Origin: CAZKBP01 sp964551015
Lineage (GTDB): Bacteria; Bacteroidota; Bacteroidia; Cytophagales; Microscillaceae
Direction of reading: 5' to 3'
DNA length: 64,000 nt
NCBI GenBank assembly: GCA_964551015.1
Contig: CAZKBP010000031.1
Location: 1-64,000, forward strand
Both the position numbers and the translations under genes were made by a program. Below, piece after piece: positions 50,796 to 61,313 of this stretch (position 1 is its first letter; every line of letters starts with the position of its first letter). The notes below the pieces were generated by a model. The model was not told where the DNA came from and did no database searches. It saw nothing but the letters and a program-made list of their open reading frames with translations.

Positions 50796-51066
50796 AGATA
50801 GATTTAATATTTTGTAGGCTATTTTCTTCTGCTTTTTTTCCAGAGACATTTTCTCTTTGGGAGCAAGTTAGTCTCTTGGCCAAAAATAGTAGATGAATCA
50901 AGCTTAAAATTGTAAAAAAACGACATGACAGGCTATGGTCGCTTGCCTGTTGTCAGTTGTTTTTTTAGAGCTTTACAGATTATTTTGCTCAAGTTTATGT
51001 CTAATGACTCAAGCTCAAGATAGTCGAGAAGACCGAGAAGCGGGAATGAAGCCAAGGAAAAATTTG

Positions 51067-51117
51067 AAAACTCAAACCCAATTGGTCTTACTAATCAATT
51101 GGGTTTGAGTTTTTTTT
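51067..51117. terminator. Bidirectional-type terminator after the PQQ dehydrogenase
   Basis: AAACTCAAACCCAATTG pairs with CAATTGGGTTTGAGTTT around an 11-nt loop. It has a T-run on the plus side and a weaker one on the minus side. It lies 20 bp beyond the dehydrogenase stop on the minus strand. Confidence 0.75.
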
Positions 51118-51137
51118 GGAAAATAAATTATTTCAAA

Positions 51138-53288
51138 CTAGCGCGATAAGGCGGTGGCACTTTTCTTCGCCATCTCCCCCGCCATGAAAACCAAGTAAGC
51201 CTTAATTTTTTCCAAATCTTCTTCCTGAAGGCGGCCTTCAAAATTGGGCATGCCTTTTTCCAGTAAAGCCCCTTCTAGCACGTACTTGTGCATATTTTCG
51301 TAAACCGCTTTACTAGAATAAAGCAAGTTAGGAACCACGCCTCCCACGTCTCCCGGGTTACTGTGGCACACGATACAATTTTTGGCGTAGAGCAAGCCCC
51401 CGTACTCAATGTTCGTCTGGTTCATCTCTACTTTGGGTGCGTAGTCGGCAATTAGTTTGGGCTGGGGCATCGGGCGAGCTTTGGGCAAGGGCTGATCTCC
51501 TCCCACCGCGAAGGTTAGAATTTTTCCCGTCATTTCGCCGGGTGTGTACTTGATGTACATCCCGAAAGCACCTCCCCATCCGACCATAATCGTCACGTAC
51601 TGTTGGCCGTCTACCATGTAAGTCACGGGGGCGGCAATGATTCCCGTTCCGGAGGGAGCCTCCCAGAGTTGTTCGCCCGTTTGGGCATTATAGGCCACGA
51701 AACGACCATCCGCTGTTCCTTGAAACACCAAATTTCCGGCGGTGGTGAGGATACCACCGTTCCAGGTTCCGTTGAGCGGTACGGCCCAGGCCTTCTCTTG
51801 TTTGATAGGATCCCAAGCCAGTAGGGTTCCGGTGGGGGCGGGTTCGGTCAGGACTTGTGCGAAGGCACCTAAATTCCAGCCCGTGCCAAGCCCCACACCT
51901 ATGCCTTTGGCCACGTTATTATACTCCCACTCGTCAGGGCCAACAATGGTTTGTACATCCATGGCGGGGATATAAACCAACCCGGTTTGGGGGTTAAAAG
52001 CCATGGGATGCCAGTTGTGGCCTCCCATGGGGCCAGGTTGCATCACGTATGGTTCTTTTTCGTAAGTACTCTCGGGCTTCTCGATGGGGCGTCCCGTTTT
52101 GGGATCAACTCCGTCTGCCCAGTTGACTTCTACATAATTATTGGCCGATATTAATTCACCATTGGTACGATCAATGACGTAGAAGAATCCATTCTTGGGA
52201 GCTTGCATGATGATCTTGCGCATTTTGCCGTCAATTTCTAAATCCGCCAAAATCAAGTGCTGCGTGGCGGTAAAGTCCCAGGTATCGCCCGGGGTGGTTT
52301 GATAATACCAAACCAGTTCACCATTATCTGGATTCAAGGCGAGAATTGAAGAAAGATATAAATTTTCGCCACCTTCGGGGCTACGATGACGGCGGTTCCA
52401 AGGGGAGCCATTACCCGTACCTACGTAGAACAAGTCCAGTTCGGGATCATAAGCCATGGCATCCCAAGCCGTTCCACCCCCACCGGCGGTCCACCATTCA
52501 CCCGTCCAAGTTTTGGCGGCTTCTTCTAGAGCTTTGGATTCAAAAGGATCAGCTGGGTTGCCAGGTACGGTGTAAGTACGCCAGGCCATTTTGCCCGTTT
52601 CGGCATGGTAGGCCGAGATATAACCCCGCACGCCGTACTCGGCTCCGCCATTTCCAATAATTACATTTCCTTTCACGACACGGGGGGCACCCGTGATGGT
52701 GTAGGGCTTGCTTTGATCCACGGTGAGTTCTTCCCAGACCTTTTCTCCGGTGGCGGCATCTAGGGCAATTAAGCGTCCGTCTAGACTTCCGAAGAACACT
52801 TTTCCTTTATAGATGGCAACCCCTCGGTTCACCACGTCGCAACAAGCTTTTTCGGCGTACTCTTTGGGCACTTTGGGGTCGTATTCCCAGAGCAGCTTCC
52901 CCGTGCGCACGTCTAGCGCGTAGACAATACTCCACGGGCCGGTGGTATACATGATACCATCCACCACGATGGGTGTTGCTTCGACACCTCGCTCTGATTG
53001 GAGGTCGTAGCTCCAGACGAGTCCGAGTTCTTTGACATTTTCGGTAGTGATTTGGTCAAGTTGACTGAAGCGGTTTTCTTGGTAATTAAGCCCATAGGAA
53101 AGCCAGTTGTCGGAGTTTTGGCTAGCCTTGACCAGTCGAGTGTCATCGATGCTTCCTGTAACTTCTTGGATGTATTCAGGGGTGCCAGGCTCGGCTTTGC
53201 TTTGGGTTTCGGCCTGATTTCCTCCACAACTGTAAAGTACAGCCAAGGAGGCAATCAGGCTCAGCGAGATGAGTGATCTTCGTAACAT
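51138..53288 (-). CDS. PQQ-dependent alcohol dehydrogenase, lipoprotein with cytochrome c domain
   Basis: The 716-aa protein starts with a lipobox (LAVLYSCGG). An eight-bladed propeller follows with W-motifs (TGKLLWEYDPK, GEKVWEELT, TGKMAWRTYT), adjacent cysteines in EKACCDVVNRG, and the catalytic-Asp region in PGDTWDFTATQ. At the C-terminus one CxxCH heme motif (CIVCHSNPGD) with the Met ligand in KGMPNF forms a fused cytochrome c. It would oxidise an alcohol or sugar in the periplasm and pass electrons on. PQQ synthesis genes are not in the window. Confidence 0.92.
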   Translation of the reverse strand: MLRRSLISLSLIASLAVLYSCGGNQAETQSKAEPGTPEYIQEVTGSIDDTRLVKASQNSDNWLSYGLNYQENRFSQLDQITTENVKELGLVWSYDLQSERGVEATPIVVDGIMYTTGPWSIVYALDVRTGKLLWEYDPKVPKEYAEKACCDVVNRGVAIYKGKVFFGSLDGRLIALDAATGEKVWEELTVDQSKPYTITGAPRVVKGNVIIGNGGAEYGVRGYISAYHAETGKMAWRTYTVPGNPADPFESKALEEAAKTWTGEWWTAGGGGTAWDAMAYDPELDLFYVGTGNGSPWNRRHRSPEGGENLYLSSILALNPDNGELVWYYQTTPGDTWDFTATQHLILADLEIDGKMRKIIMQAPKNGFFYVIDRTNGELISANNYVEVNWADGVDPKTGRPIEKPESTYEKEPYVMQPGPMGGHNWHPMAFNPQTGLVYIPAMDVQTIVGPDEWEYNNVAKGIGVGLGTGWNLGAFAQVLTEPAPTGTLLAWDPIKQEKAWAVPLNGTWNGGILTTAGNLVFQGTADGRFVAYNAQTGEQLWEAPSGTGIIAAPVTYMVDGQQYVTIMVGWGGAFGMYIKYTPGEMTGKILTFAVGGDQPLPKARPMPQPKLIADYAPKVEMNQTNIEYGGLLYAKNCIVCHSNPGDVGGVVPNLLYSSKAVYENMHKYVLEGALLEKGMPNFEGRLQEEDLEKIKAYLVFMAGEMAKKSATALSR

Positions 53289-53450
53289 ATTTCTTCCTGT
53301 AGATTAATGAATATTTTTACATGAAATGTTCTTATTCTAATTAAAGAAGAAATTTTATAATTACAATATATTATTAGAAAAATATAAATTTTGTTTAGAA
53401 AGGAGTCCACGTGCAACTACTCTGCTTAAACAATACTTGGGCGTAGACAT

Positions 53451-53483
53451 CAAAAAAGAGCAACCCTCACCAGGATTGCTCTC
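53451..53483 (-). terminator. Terminator after the TM2-domain gene
   Basis: AGAGCAA and TTGCTCT (53457-53482) form a stem with a 12-nt loop. On the minus strand it is followed by TTTTTT. It lies 24 bp beyond the stop of the TM2 gene. Confidence 0.7.
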
Positions 53484-53506
53484 TCTTACATGATAAAAAA
53501 TCAGTT

Positions 53507-54073
53507 TTACATGAAAGCGGCAAAAAGTTTATCATTATCCTCATAATGACTAGGATTGATAATCAGACGAATGAAATCAATCAAAGGCAAAAGTCCAAAA
53601 AGACCAAATATAGTGAAGATATAACCCAAAATCAAAAGGCCACTACCTCCCATAATCACGCGGTGAATACCTAAGCCTCCCAAGATAAAACAAACTATAA
53701 TAGCTCCTACTACTTTACCATCAGCAACCGCCCTCGCTACCTTTAAGAGATACTTAGCGGCCTTGACCTCACGACGCTTCTGACGTTCCTGCTTTTTGGC
53801 GGCTTTGCTTAAACCTTTGCGTTCTTGACGACTCAATAATTGCGCTTCGGCTTGGGCAATTTTTGTCTCTAGAATTTTAGCAGCTTCAGCAGCTTGTGCT
53901 CTCCTCTCGGCCTTACGAGCTTTTCTTTGTTCTTTTTTAGATAAAGGATTCTCCGGAGAGGTGATGACAGAGGAAGATTCTACGGAGCTGGAGGTACTTA
54001 TTTCGTCCATAGCCAAAGCATGTCCGAAGATGAATAAGCTGCCCAAAAGAGCTAGCATCAATGATTTACGCAT
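53507..54073 (-). CDS. Secreted/inner-membrane TM2-domain protein
   Basis: There is a signal peptide (MRKSLMLALLGSLFIFGHALA) and a charged Lys/Arg/Glu/Ala-rich helical stretch (residues ~45-120). Two membrane helices of TM2 type follow (GAIIVCFILGGLGIHRVIMG, then YIFTIFGLFGLLPLIDFIRLI) with the conserved GLGIHRF-like turn. The role is unknown. Similar proteins are frequent in Bacteroidota. Confidence 0.75.
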   Translation of the reverse strand: MRKSLMLALLGSLFIFGHALAMDEISTSSSVESSSVITSPENPLSKKEQRKARKAERRAQAAEAAKILETKIAQAEAQLLSRQERKGLSKAAKKQERQKRREVKAAKYLLKVARAVADGKVVGAIIVCFILGGLGIHRVIMGGSGLLILGYIFTIFGLFGLLPLIDFIRLIINPSHYEDNDKLFAAFM

Positions 54074-54279
54074 AACGAATAGGTTTTGTTGAAAGTGAAT
54101 GAATCAGAATGAATCCATTAAAACATACTCCAATTAAGAAGAAATGTGCATCATTTACAAACCATCTCAGAAAAATAGTTGCGTTAAGAGACGGCTCGAG
54201 TTCTATCCAAGGACTTGGTGATGCTTCTTTTTCCCGTGTGTTTCAGCAGGTACTCTACAAAATAAGAGCATTCCCTCCA

Positions 54280-56715
54280 CTACTCATAACGTAAGGAATC
54301 TATCGGATTGCTCCTTGCCGTCCTAATGGTTTGATAACTCACCGTGAGCAAGGCTAACAAAATGACAGCCAAAACGGGCATTAAGAACAAGCCCCCGTGC
54401 AGGTCGATTCGATAGGCATAGTTTTGCAACCAATTACTCACAAACCAATAAGAAAGAGGAAGCGCTAAGACGCTGGCCCACAGTACCAAGCGAATAAAAT
54501 CTGCCGAAAGCAAAACCAAAAGCTGGGAAAGGCTGGCCCCCAATATTTTGCGAATGCCGATTTCTTTTGTTCTTTGCAAAGTACTAAAAGAAGCCAAACC
54601 AAATAGCCCCAGCGAAGCCACCAAAACCGCTAAAATTGTAAATAAACCCATCACGTTGCCAAACTGCAAATCCGCCTGATATTGACGGTTAAAAACCTCA
54701 TCTATAAAAAAATAATGGTAGGGATTCTGAGGAAAAATAGACAAATAAGCCTCTTCAATCTCTGCTAATACTGCCGACCAATCCTGTTGCTCATCTCTTA
54801 GCTTCAGCTTGATGGAGCAATAGCCGGCTCCTTCTCTTAGAAAAAAAACAATAGGCTCTAGATTTTCTTTCAAAGAACGATGATGATAATCTTGTAATAC
54901 GCCTACAATCTCAACTGCGTTTTCTCCCTGATAGATTGTCTGCCTGACTGCCTCTTGAGGTTGAGAGAAGCCCAAAGCTAAGGCAGCCCTTTCGTTGATG
55001 ATGGCCAGTGAAGTGGACGAATTTCCCACACGATTGGCATTCGGTATTTGGCCCGCCTTCAGGCGCATATCGTAGGTAGCTACAAAATCTGTATCGATAT
55101 AAGTAACTTGTAAATCAACGGCTTCTGCTTGGTTATTTTTTTCTCGCTGAAACTTACCTCCCCAGTTGTATCCTTTGCTGGGAACCTGTCCTGAATAACT
55201 TACTTGCTCGACAGCGGAATATTTTTTCAGCTGATCTTTGAAAATGCTGGCTTTACGTGCATAAGTAGAATCCACAATCCGAGGCTCTTCTACTACTAAA
55301 ATCTGCTCTAAGCTCATCCCCAAATCCTTATTTTGCATATAAAGCAATTGCTGGTGCACGGCAGCCGATCCAATGACCAAGGCAATACAGGCCGTGTACT
55401 GGAAAATTACCAAAGTCTTTCGTAGCCAAAGCCCATCCTTGGAGGCTTTGAAATTACTTCTCAATACTTTGACCGGACGAAAGGCAGAAAGTACAAAGGC
55501 CGGATAAACGCCCGATAACAAGGCTCCCCATAAAAATATACCTAGTATCGTCCCTAAAAACAGAGATGGCTCCGCGAAGAGGGAAGGAAGTGGCTTGCCG
55601 ATCCAGCTCTTGAAAAGTCCACCCAATGTGTCTACCATGAAGACAGAGATTAACCCGGCCATCAAATTGATTACCGAGGCTTCCAGCAAAAATTGATAGA
55701 CCAATTGCGCTTTCTTGGCGCCGATTACCTTCCGTACGCCCACTTCTTTGGCTCTTTCCACGGAGCGAGCCGTGGTCATATTGATGTAGTTAATCCAAGC
55801 AATCAAGAGAATAAATGCGGCCATCAAGGATAAAAATACCACCGAGTCCATACTTCCGTTGGCTTCTGCTTCACCATTCAACTTTGAATAAAGATGAATA
55901 TCCGCCAAGGCTTGTAACTGGAAAGATAGCTTTGCCTCATCTAGGTTATTTTCTTGAAGAAAATTGTTGATCAACTGGCCTAATTTAGCTTCTACTTTCT
56001 GAGGATCGCTATGGGGTTTCAAACGGATGTAGCTGTAAAAGGCCGTCCAATTTGGATTTTGCAGGTTGGCCCAAGACATCGGATTGGGTTGAGTGGTACT
56101 GAGCGAAACTAAAATTTCGGTTTTCAAATGGGTGTTGGGTGGAGGATCAGCCATGACCCCTTTTACGGTACAAAGCTTTTCACCAAAGTTGTAATCATAA
56201 AAAGTTAGCGTTTTGCCCATTGGATTTTGTTTTCCAAAATATTTCTCAGCCACAGAGGTAGTCAAGACCAATGCATTAGGCTCTTTGAGAGCCGTGCGCG
56301 CATCTCCATATTTGAGGGAATAGGGGAAAATCTCGAAAAAATGCTCATCCGCAAAATAAACCTCGGACTCTCGGTACGAAACCGCCCGCTTGTCTTTGGA
56401 GCTTAATTTGAAGATGCCAGAGGTAGAGGTCATTCTCGTGGAGGCAATCGCCTCGGGAATGGTTTCTTGCATCAGCGGAGCTAACAGAGGTGGGGTTTGT
56501 GCGCTATGCTCCGCTCGAGGGCCACTCCTATTCACGACCCGATAAACCTGAGAGGAATCAGGATGAAAACGATCATAACTCAACTCGAAAAATACATACT
56601 GTAGAATGAGGATAAAAGCCGCCATCCCCACGGCAAGCCCCAGGATATTAATCAATGCGAAAACACGATCTCTGTATATTTTCCGAAAAGCAATTTTTAG
56701 ATAATTTCTATACAT
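54280..56715 (-). CDS. FtsX/MacB-type ABC transporter permease
   Basis: From ATG 56715 (MYRNYLKIAFRKIYRDR) the 811-aa protein has the MacB layout. An N-terminal helix (INILGLAVGMAAFILIL) and a periplasmic MacB_PCD domain come first. A helix triplet (FILLIAWINYINMTTA) with the FtsX motif SVERAKEVGVRKVIGA follows. A second periplasmic domain and a second triplet with QRTKEIGIRKILGAS complete it. No ATPase partner adjoins. Bacteroidota carry many such solitary permeases, often in drug or peptide stress responses. An open frame extends upstream to 56826. Confidence 0.9.
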   Translation of the reverse strand: MYRNYLKIAFRKIYRDRVFALINILGLAVGMAAFILILQYVFFELSYDRFHPDSSQVYRVVNRSGPRAEHSAQTPPLLAPLMQETIPEAIASTRMTSTSGIFKLSSKDKRAVSYRESEVYFADEHFFEIFPYSLKYGDARTALKEPNALVLTTSVAEKYFGKQNPMGKTLTFYDYNFGEKLCTVKGVMADPPPNTHLKTEILVSLSTTQPNPMSWANLQNPNWTAFYSYIRLKPHSDPQKVEAKLGQLINNFLQENNLDEAKLSFQLQALADIHLYSKLNGEAEANGSMDSVVFLSLMAAFILLIAWINYINMTTARSVERAKEVGVRKVIGAKKAQLVYQFLLEASVINLMAGLISVFMVDTLGGLFKSWIGKPLPSLFAEPSLFLGTILGIFLWGALLSGVYPAFVLSAFRPVKVLRSNFKASKDGLWLRKTLVIFQYTACIALVIGSAAVHQQLLYMQNKDLGMSLEQILVVEEPRIVDSTYARKASIFKDQLKKYSAVEQVSYSGQVPSKGYNWGGKFQREKNNQAEAVDLQVTYIDTDFVATYDMRLKAGQIPNANRVGNSSTSLAIINERAALALGFSQPQEAVRQTIYQGENAVEIVGVLQDYHHRSLKENLEPIVFFLREGAGYCSIKLKLRDEQQDWSAVLAEIEEAYLSIFPQNPYHYFFIDEVFNRQYQADLQFGNVMGLFTILAVLVASLGLFGLASFSTLQRTKEIGIRKILGASLSQLLVLLSADFIRLVLWASVLALPLSYWFVSNWLQNYAYRIDLHGGLFLMPVLAVILLALLTVSYQTIRTARSNPIDSLRYE

Positions 56716-57062
56716 AGGAATCTGAAAAAATTTCAAGGCTAAAAATAACTGGGGATGGCAGGCTCCATCATCCAGCTTCCAAAAAAATACAATTTTCAAA
56801 CCGAAGCATAACTTGCTAATAAACAACTACTTACACTTTAAAAACAGATAAAAAATGTTCGTGTGCACACGAAAACTGTCCACTGCTGGGCATTCTGTTT
56901 AGGCAAGGATCGTTTGCTTTTCCATGATAATCGTTATTTTCGTAAATGAACGCACGAAAAATTCCTTAACTTACAAGGATTTCGCACGTATCGCTTCATC
57001 TCAAATTTATCTAAAATTATGTACTACGGGTGCTCATCCGTAGACTTTAAATAAAGTATCTC

Positions 57063-57875
57063 ATGGCCTACAATCTATTAGAAGGAAAACGAGGAATTAT
57101 TACCGGAGCCTTAGACGAAAACTCCATTGCCTGGCAAGTAGCACTCAAAGCCAAGGCAGAAGGGGCTACTTTTACCCTCACCAATGCTCCCGTGGCTCTG
57201 CGCATGGGCAAAATCAATGAACTCGCCGAACAATGCCAAACCGAAGTCATCCCGGCTGATGCCACCAACGTAGAAGACATTGAAAATCTTTACCAAAAAT
57301 CTATGGACTTGCTGGGAGGCAAAATCGATTTCGTGCTGCACTCTATCGGCATGAGCCCCAATGTGCGCAAAGGCCGTGATTATGGTAATCTAAATTACGA
57401 TTGGTTCTTGAAAAGCATTGATATTTCGGCACTCTCTTTCCATAAAATGCTGCAAACCGCCGAAAAACTCGACGCCTTGAACGAATGGGCTTCGGTGGTG
57501 GCTTTGACCTACATCGCGGCTCAGCGAACGTTCTCTAGCTACTCAGATATGGCACAAGCTAAGTCAGTACTGGAGTCTATCGCCCGCAGCTACGGTGAAC
57601 GACTGGGTCGGCTCAAAAAAGTCAGAGTGAATACCATTTCCCAGTCTCCCACCAAAACCACCGCCGGAACGGGCATTGATGGCTTCGATGCTTTTTATAA
57701 TTATGCTGAAAGTCTTTCTCCTTTGGGAAATGCCTCTTCGGAAGACTGCGCCAATTATGTCGTTTCACTATTTTCTGATTTCACGAAGATGGTAACCATG
57801 CAAAACCTCTTCCACGACGGCGGGTTTTCTAACACGGGGATTTCGGATGAATTGATGGATAAGATGAAACCTTAG
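57063..57875 (+). CDS. fabI: Enoyl-ACP reductase (NADH)
   Basis: The 270-aa protein has FabI hallmarks: GKRGIITGALDENSIAW (divergent cofactor loop), DFVLHSIGMSP, the catalytic pair in YSDMAQAK (Tyr and Lys seven apart), and the C-terminal HDGGFSNTG. It reduces enoyl-ACP in the last step of fatty-acid elongation. A CTACGG/CCGTAG hairpin lies in the 5' leader at 57026-57046. A nuoC-like gene follows after 4 bp, so the two are co-transcribed. Confidence 0.95.
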   Translation: MAYNLLEGKRGIITGALDENSIAWQVALKAKAEGATFTLTNAPVALRMGKINELAEQCQTEVIPADATNVEDIENLYQKSMDLLGGKIDFVLHSIGMSPNVRKGRDYGNLNYDWFLKSIDISALSFHKMLQTAEKLDALNEWASVVALTYIAAQRTFSSYSDMAQAKSVLESIARSYGERLGRLKKVRVNTISQSPTKTTAGTGIDGFDAFYNYAESLSPLGNASSEDCANYVVSLFSDFTKMVTMQNLFHDGGFSNTGISDELMDKMKP

Positions 57876-57879
57876 AGAT

Positions 57880-58380
57880 ATGACCTTCCCCGAACTCAAA
57901 CATTTGATTGTAACAAAATTTGGCGAATCCACCGTGATTCGCAGTGAAGAAGAAGCACTACAACCCTCGCTGACGATTCAAACCGAAAAACTCGGAGAGG
58001 TCTGTCAGGAACTCCAAGAGAATGAAAACTGTTACTTTGACTTCCTGTCCTGCATTACAGGCATTGACAATGGCCCCAAAGTAGGCACGATGGAGGTGGT
58101 GTATCAACTGTATTCTATTCCTTATGACCATCATCTGATGCTCAAAGTGGAGCTAAAACGTAATGAAGAAGGAGAACCTGCACCCGAAGTCCCCTCCCTC
58201 TCTGCCCTCTGGCGAACAGCCAACTGGCAGGAGCGCGAAATCTATGATTTATTAGGGATTCGATTTACAGACCATCCTGATTTGCGTCGGATTTTGCTAC
58301 CCAAAGACTGGGAAGGGCATCCTCTACGCAAGGATTATCAGCATCAGGAACGCTACCACGGCATTCAGGTGAAATACTAA
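57880..58380 (+). CDS. nuoC: NADH-quinone oxidoreductase subunit C
   Basis: The 166-aa protein has the 30-kDa subunit signature WQEREIYDLLGIRFTDHPDL with RRILLPKDWEGHPLRKDY, and FDFLSCITGID in the N-terminal half. It belongs to the peripheral arm of complex I. No other nuo genes adjoin, so it is separated from the usual operon and instead follows fabI. Confidence 0.9.
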   Translation: MTFPELKHLIVTKFGESTVIRSEEEALQPSLTIQTEKLGEVCQELQENENCYFDFLSCITGIDNGPKVGTMEVVYQLYSIPYDHHLMLKVELKRNEEGEPAPEVPSLSALWRTANWQEREIYDLLGIRFTDHPDLRRILLPKDWEGHPLRKDYQHQERYHGIQVKY

Positions 58381-58724
58381 AGGGTAGCCCTAACACATTG
58401 TAGGAAGCTTAAGCAACTCAAGACCAGAGGCTTATAGTTTAAACTCCTGAGAAGATCTCTTTGGCAAGATGTTCGCTAGAATAGTTTTCCCTCGAAAAGC
58501 GGAAATGCTCCATTCGTGTGGAAATTTGGTACAAAGTCATGGATTAAAATAACATGAAAAAAACTTCGAGTTTTTTTTTCAAGTAAATACTTAAGTATCA
58601 ATTGTTTATATTTTGGTCGAGTTAGAAGTCAATTTTAACTAAAAATAAGTCAAATATTTGTGTTTTTTTTAATATATATTTGTAATCATTCCAAAAAACA
58701 GAAACCCTAAAAAATATAAAATAG
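58381..58724. other. Upstream region of nrdA
   Basis: The 344 bp are AT-rich and hold no gene. TACTTAAGTA at 58588-58597 is a perfect 10-bp palindrome, and TATATTTG at 58675-58682 matches the TAnnTTTG -7 element. Either could belong to nrdA control. Confidence 0.35.
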
Positions 58725-61169
58725 ATGGAAGTAATCAAGAGAGATGGCCGTCGAGAAGCGGTAAAATTCGATAAGATCACGGCAAGGATAGAAAAGCTAT
58801 CGTATAGCTTGGATCGCAATTATGTAGACCCAGTGCAAATTTCCATGAAAGTAATCAATGGAATCTACGATGGGGTCACCACGGTCGAACTGGATAACTT
58901 GGCCGCCGAAATTTGTGCTACCCTCGCCACCGTTCACCCCGACTATGCTATTCTGGCCGCCCGGATCGCCATCTCTAACCTGCAAAAAAATACCGTCAAG
59001 TCTTTTTCGCGCACCATGAAAAAGCTTTATGAGTATATCGACCCCAAAACGGGTGAAAACGCAGGCTTGATTTCCGAAGAAACTTACCAAATCATAAAAA
59101 AATACGCCAACGAGCTAAATTCCGCCATCATCTACGATCGCGATTTTAACTATGATTATTTTGGCTTTAAAACTTTAGAACGTTCTTACCTTCTCAAAAT
59201 GGACGGGCAAGTGGTGGAACGCCCCCAGCATATGCTCATGCGCGTAGCCGTTGGTATTCACGGCGAAGACATTGACTCCGTGATGGAGACGTATAATCTC
59301 ATGTCCGAAAAATGGTTTACCCACGCCACGCCCACGCTCTTCAATGCTGGCACGCCCAAGCCCCAAATGTCTTCTTGCTTTTTGGTCAGTATGAAAGACG
59401 ATAGCATCGATGGCATTTATGATACCTTGAAGCAATGTGCCAAAATCTCCCAATCGGCGGGGGGCATCGGACTTTCTATCCACAATATCCGCGCGACCGG
59501 TTCTTATATCAAGGGAACCAATGGTTACTCGAATGGCATCATTCCCATGCTCAAGGTATTCAACGACACGGCTCGCTACATTGATCAAGGAGGAGGAAAG
59601 CGCAAAGGAGCCTTTGCTATCTATTTAGAGCCTTGGCACGCGGATATATTTGAATTTCTGGACTTGAAGAAAAACCACGGCAAAGAAGAACTCCGCGCAC
59701 GCGATCTTTTCTATGCCATGTGGACTCCCGATTTATTCATGAAGCGCGTGGAAGCCGACGGTGACTGGGCATTGTTCTGCCCCAACGAAGCCCCTGGTTT
59801 GCAGGATTGCCACGGAGAAGAATTTGAGCAATTATACCAAAAATACGAGCAGGAAGGCCGCGCCCGCAAGGTGGTTAAAGCGCAAGAGCTTTGGTTCAAA
59901 ATCCTCGAGTCGCAGATCGAGACCGGCACACCTTACATGCTTTATAAGGATCACGCCAATAAAAAATCCAATCAAAAGAATCTCGGCACCATTCGTAGCA
60001 GTAACCTTTGCACGGAGATTATTGAATATACTGATGAAAATGAAGTGGCCGTATGTAATTTGGCTTCCATTGCCCTGTCTAAGTTTGTTTACAATGGCGT
60101 CTTTGACCACAAGCGACTCTTTGAAGTTACGCAGACGGTTACCCGTAACTTGAACAAAATCATTGATCTCAATTATTACCCTGTGCCCGAAGCACAGCGC
60201 TCTAACTTCCGCCACCGCCCCATCGGGATTGGCGTACAAGGCTTGGCCGACGCTTTTATCATGTTGAGAATGCCCTTCGAGTCTGATGAGGCTAAGCAAT
60301 TGAACAAAGATATCTTCGAGACGATCTACTACGCCGCTCTGACTACTTCTATGGAATTGGCGAAGGAGCTAGGAGCTTACGAAACTTACGAAGGCTCGCC
60401 TATTTCGCAAGGTATTTTCCAGTTTGATCTGTGGGATGTACAGCCCGACTCACACCGTTGGGATTGGGAAGAATTGCGTGCGGAGATTCGTAAGTATGGC
60501 GTTCGCAACTCGCTTTTGTTAGCACCCATGCCCACGGCTTCTACCTCGCAGATTCTGGGAAATAATGAATGCTTTGAGCCTTACACGGCCAATGTTTACA
60601 CGCGTCGGGTTCTCTCAGGTGAGTTTGTGGTCGTGAACAAACACCTGCTAAGAGACTTGGTAAAATTAGGACTTTGGGATGATAAGATGAAAAACAAACT
60701 CATCGCTGCCAATGGTTCTGTGCAAGGCATTCCCGAAATCCCGCAGGAGCTCAAAGACATTTACAAAACCGTCTGGGAAATTAAGCAAAAAAATATCCTA
60801 GATATGGCTGCCGACCGTGGTGCTTTTATTTGCCAAAGTCAGAGCTTGAATATTCATATGCAAGAGCCTACCTACGCCAAGCTCTCTTCTATGCATTTTT
60901 ATGCCTGGAAAAAAGGTCTCAAGACAGGTACTTATTACCTCAGAACCAAAGCGGCCACAGATGCCATCAAGTTTACGTTGGACAAGCAAGCGATCCAAGA
61001 ACCAGAGATCAAGCTCACGGAGCAAACTGAGGAGAAGCCCGTACAAAGTACAGCAACCGTCAATAATATGCTTGCTAATAATGGCAATTTGAGCGTAACG
61101 CCCGATACTCCTCCCAACGGAGCCGCCTGTGATATTGACGACCCCGACTGCGAAGCCTGCGGAAGTTAA
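58725..61169 (+). CDS. nrdA: Class I ribonucleotide reductase, alpha subunit
   Basis: The 814-aa protein has an ATP-cone (MEVIKRDGRREAVKFDKITARIEKL, in parts) and the catalytic core: SSCFLVSM (Cys), SAGGIGLSIHNIRATG, NLCTEIIEYTDENEVAVCNLASI (Cys and catalytic NxCxE region) and LLAPMPTASTSQILGNNECFEP. A C-terminal redox tail ends CEACGS. The nrdB gene is not adjacent. The last seven codons recur, with synonymous changes, at 63428-63450. Confidence 0.95.
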   Translation: MEVIKRDGRREAVKFDKITARIEKLSYSLDRNYVDPVQISMKVINGIYDGVTTVELDNLAAEICATLATVHPDYAILAARIAISNLQKNTVKSFSRTMKKLYEYIDPKTGENAGLISEETYQIIKKYANELNSAIIYDRDFNYDYFGFKTLERSYLLKMDGQVVERPQHMLMRVAVGIHGEDIDSVMETYNLMSEKWFTHATPTLFNAGTPKPQMSSCFLVSMKDDSIDGIYDTLKQCAKISQSAGGIGLSIHNIRATGSYIKGTNGYSNGIIPMLKVFNDTARYIDQGGGKRKGAFAIYLEPWHADIFEFLDLKKNHGKEELRARDLFYAMWTPDLFMKRVEADGDWALFCPNEAPGLQDCHGEEFEQLYQKYEQEGRARKVVKAQELWFKILESQIETGTPYMLYKDHANKKSNQKNLGTIRSSNLCTEIIEYTDENEVAVCNLASIALSKFVYNGVFDHKRLFEVTQTVTRNLNKIIDLNYYPVPEAQRSNFRHRPIGIGVQGLADAFIMLRMPFESDEAKQLNKDIFETIYYAALTTSMELAKELGAYETYEGSPISQGIFQFDLWDVQPDSHRWDWEELRAEIRKYGVRNSLLLAPMPTASTSQILGNNECFEPYTANVYTRRVLSGEFVVVNKHLLRDLVKLGLWDDKMKNKLIAANGSVQGIPEIPQELKDIYKTVWEIKQKNILDMAADRGAFICQSQSLNIHMQEPTYAKLSSMHFYAWKKGLKTGTYYLRTKAATDAIKFTLDKQAIQEPEIKLTEQTEEKPVQSTATVNNMLANNGNLSVTPDTPPNGAACDIDDPDCEACGS

Positions 61170-61180
61170 TACCGCTCACC

Positions 61181-61254
61181 ATCCACAAACCACCGTTCCT
61201 CTCAAGCGGCTCAGTAAGGCTTGAAGCCCGAGACCTGAACGTTGGTTTGTGGAT
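61181..61254 (+). terminator. Inverted repeat after nrdA
   Basis: ATCCACAAACCACCGTTC at 61181-61198 is mirrored by GAACGTTGGTTTGTGGAT at 61237-61254 with one or two mismatches. The loop is ~38 nt and no long T-run follows. It probably ends the nrdA transcript. Confidence 0.5.
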
Positions 61255-61313
61255 AAATTATACACAATTTTCCCGCCGAGATGGTTATTATCTTAGGCTC
61301 AATTCCTAAGATT

